From: an uncultured Paracoccaceae bacterium
GTDB taxonomy: Bacteria > Pseudomonadota > Alphaproteobacteria > Rhodobacterales > Rhodobacteraceae
DNA: 5,540 nt
Direction: 5' to 3'
Assembly (NCBI GenBank): GCA_938038825.1
Contig: CALHST010000327.1
Location: 1-5,540 of the forward strand
Under the pieces are notes generated by a model. That model had not been told where the DNA came from. It saw only the letters and a list, made by a program, of their open reading frames with translations, and did no database searches. Both the position numbers and the translations under genes were made by a program. Numbering within the stretch: the stretch's first letter is position 1; every line of letters begins with the position of its first letter. Shown in pieces: positions 4,989-5,540 of this stretch.

Positions 4989-5540
4989 TTATCCGAAGAT
5001 CGTCGCACCCGTGTCCGCGGTTCCGACAGCATCGCGGAAGGGCGCGAAAAGTTCACGCCCGATACCCGTGTGATTTGCGGAGAGATCGGCCGTGGCTTTT
5101 GGGCGATCCAAAACGCCCTGTGTTACGATTTCTAAAGAACCAGTAGGCGCATCCAGTCGCAAGATGTCTCCATCCTGCAATTGCGCAATTGGGCCGCCAT
5201 CCAGTGCTTCGGGGCTGACATGGATCGCCGCGGGAACTTTGCCGGACGCACCGGACATACGCCCGTCGGTCACCAACGCGACCCTATAGCCGCGCCCTTG
5301 CAGAACGCTGAGTATTGGCGTGAGGCTGTGCAGTTCTGGCATTCCATTCGCCTTGGGGCCTTGGAAGCGCACGACAACGATCACATCACCAGTAAATTCA
5401 CCGGCCTTAAAGGCTGCTTTGACGGCGTCTTGACTGTGAAACACCCGCACCGGGGCTTCGATCACGTGGTTTTCCGGTGCAACAGCAGAGATCTTGATGA
5501 CAGACGTCCCCAAAGTACCGGACAAACGTTTGAGCCCGCC
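4989..5540 (-). CDS. edd: Phosphogluconate dehydratase, C-terminal part (Entner-Doudoroff pathway), 5' end outside window
   Basis: The last 183 codons of a minus-strand gene run off the right edge, reading GGLKRLSGTLGTSVIKISAV at the edge. The family is about 600 residues long, so this is roughly the final 30 percent. The conserved IlvD/Edd C-terminal signatures are present: VRFQGPKANGMPELHSLTP and VALVTDGRMSGASGKVPAAI. In dihydroxy-acid dehydratases the Ser of the equivalent GR-x-SG motif is the proposed catalytic base; here it is codon 5253-5255. The ending GIGRELFAPFRD...GATIFG is typical of Edd rather than IlvD. The enzyme dehydrates 6-phosphogluconate to 2-keto-3-deoxy-6-phosphogluconate in the cytoplasm, using an Fe-S cluster whose ligands lie outside the window. 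It converges on the hydrolase gene. No eda is seen. Confidence 0.93.
   Translation of the reverse strand, partial: GGLKRLSGTLGTSVIKISAVAPENHVIEAPVRVFHSQDAVKAAFKAGEFTGDVIVVVRFQGPKANGMPELHSLTPILSVLQGRGYRVALVTDGRMSGASGKVPAAIHVSPEALDGGPIAQLQDGDILRLDAPTGSLEIVTQGVLDRPKATADLSANHTGIGRELFAPFRDAVGTADTGATIFG

Noticed and set aside
5178..5191. Perfect 14-bp palindrome CAATTGCGCAATTG
   Set aside because: It lies within edd, encoding the IAQLQ region, with no flanking regulatory context. It is best explained as coding coincidence.
1..5540. CRISPR arrays, tRNA or rRNA genes, phage or toxin-antitoxin modules
   Set aside because: No regularly spaced repeats, no tRNA- or rRNA-like segments, and no recognisable phage or toxin-antitoxin protein were seen on either strand.

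Overview
The window looks like chromosomal DNA of an alphaproteobacterium, most likely a Rhodobacterales/Roseobacter-group member. The grounds are the style of the proteins (an Edd C-terminus, an SseB-family protein and UDG-like proteins typical of that group), moderate GC content judged by eye, and tightly packed genes with 4-nt GTGA/ATGA overlaps. The assignment is inference; there is no rRNA or other marker gene here.

Left part (1-1139, minus strand): almost all of an IS3-family insertion sequence, best matched to the IS407 subgroup. It has orfA (HTH plus zipper), a programmed -1 slippage heptamer, and orfB with an intact DD(35)E catalytic triad. The orfA-proximal terminus is near 1139. 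The last few orfB codons and the other terminus lie beyond base 1.

Middle-left (1140-2593): a scarred accessory region. An orphan 96-codon frame with a coiled-coil-like tail is followed by a complete 198-residue uracil-DNA-glycosylase-superfamily gene. After it comes a 111-codon frame that corresponds only to the second half of the same family. The intact gene and the fragment differ in their C-terminal motifs (HPSPRNNRW against HPSWRNTGW). I read them as an incoming homologue beside the decayed remains of the resident gene. The fragment still overlaps the next gene by GTGA, as a resident operon member would.

Middle-right (2590-4934): an SseB-family protein, a 222-bp intergenic stretch rich in short dyads, and a tight two-gene unit. 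The unit is a membrane-anchored single-domain rhodanese whose ATGA overlaps the start of a secreted LpqC-type alpha/beta hydrolase.

Right part (4935-5540): a compact REP-like or terminator hairpin overlaps the hydrolase stop codon. The C-terminal 183 residues of phosphogluconate dehydratase (Edd, Entner-Doudoroff pathway) run in convergently on the minus strand.

No clearly new multi-gene defence or metabolic system is visible. The most interesting signals are the intact/relic glycosylase pair, the dyad cluster before the rhodanese gene and the REP-like hairpin at the convergent gene ends.
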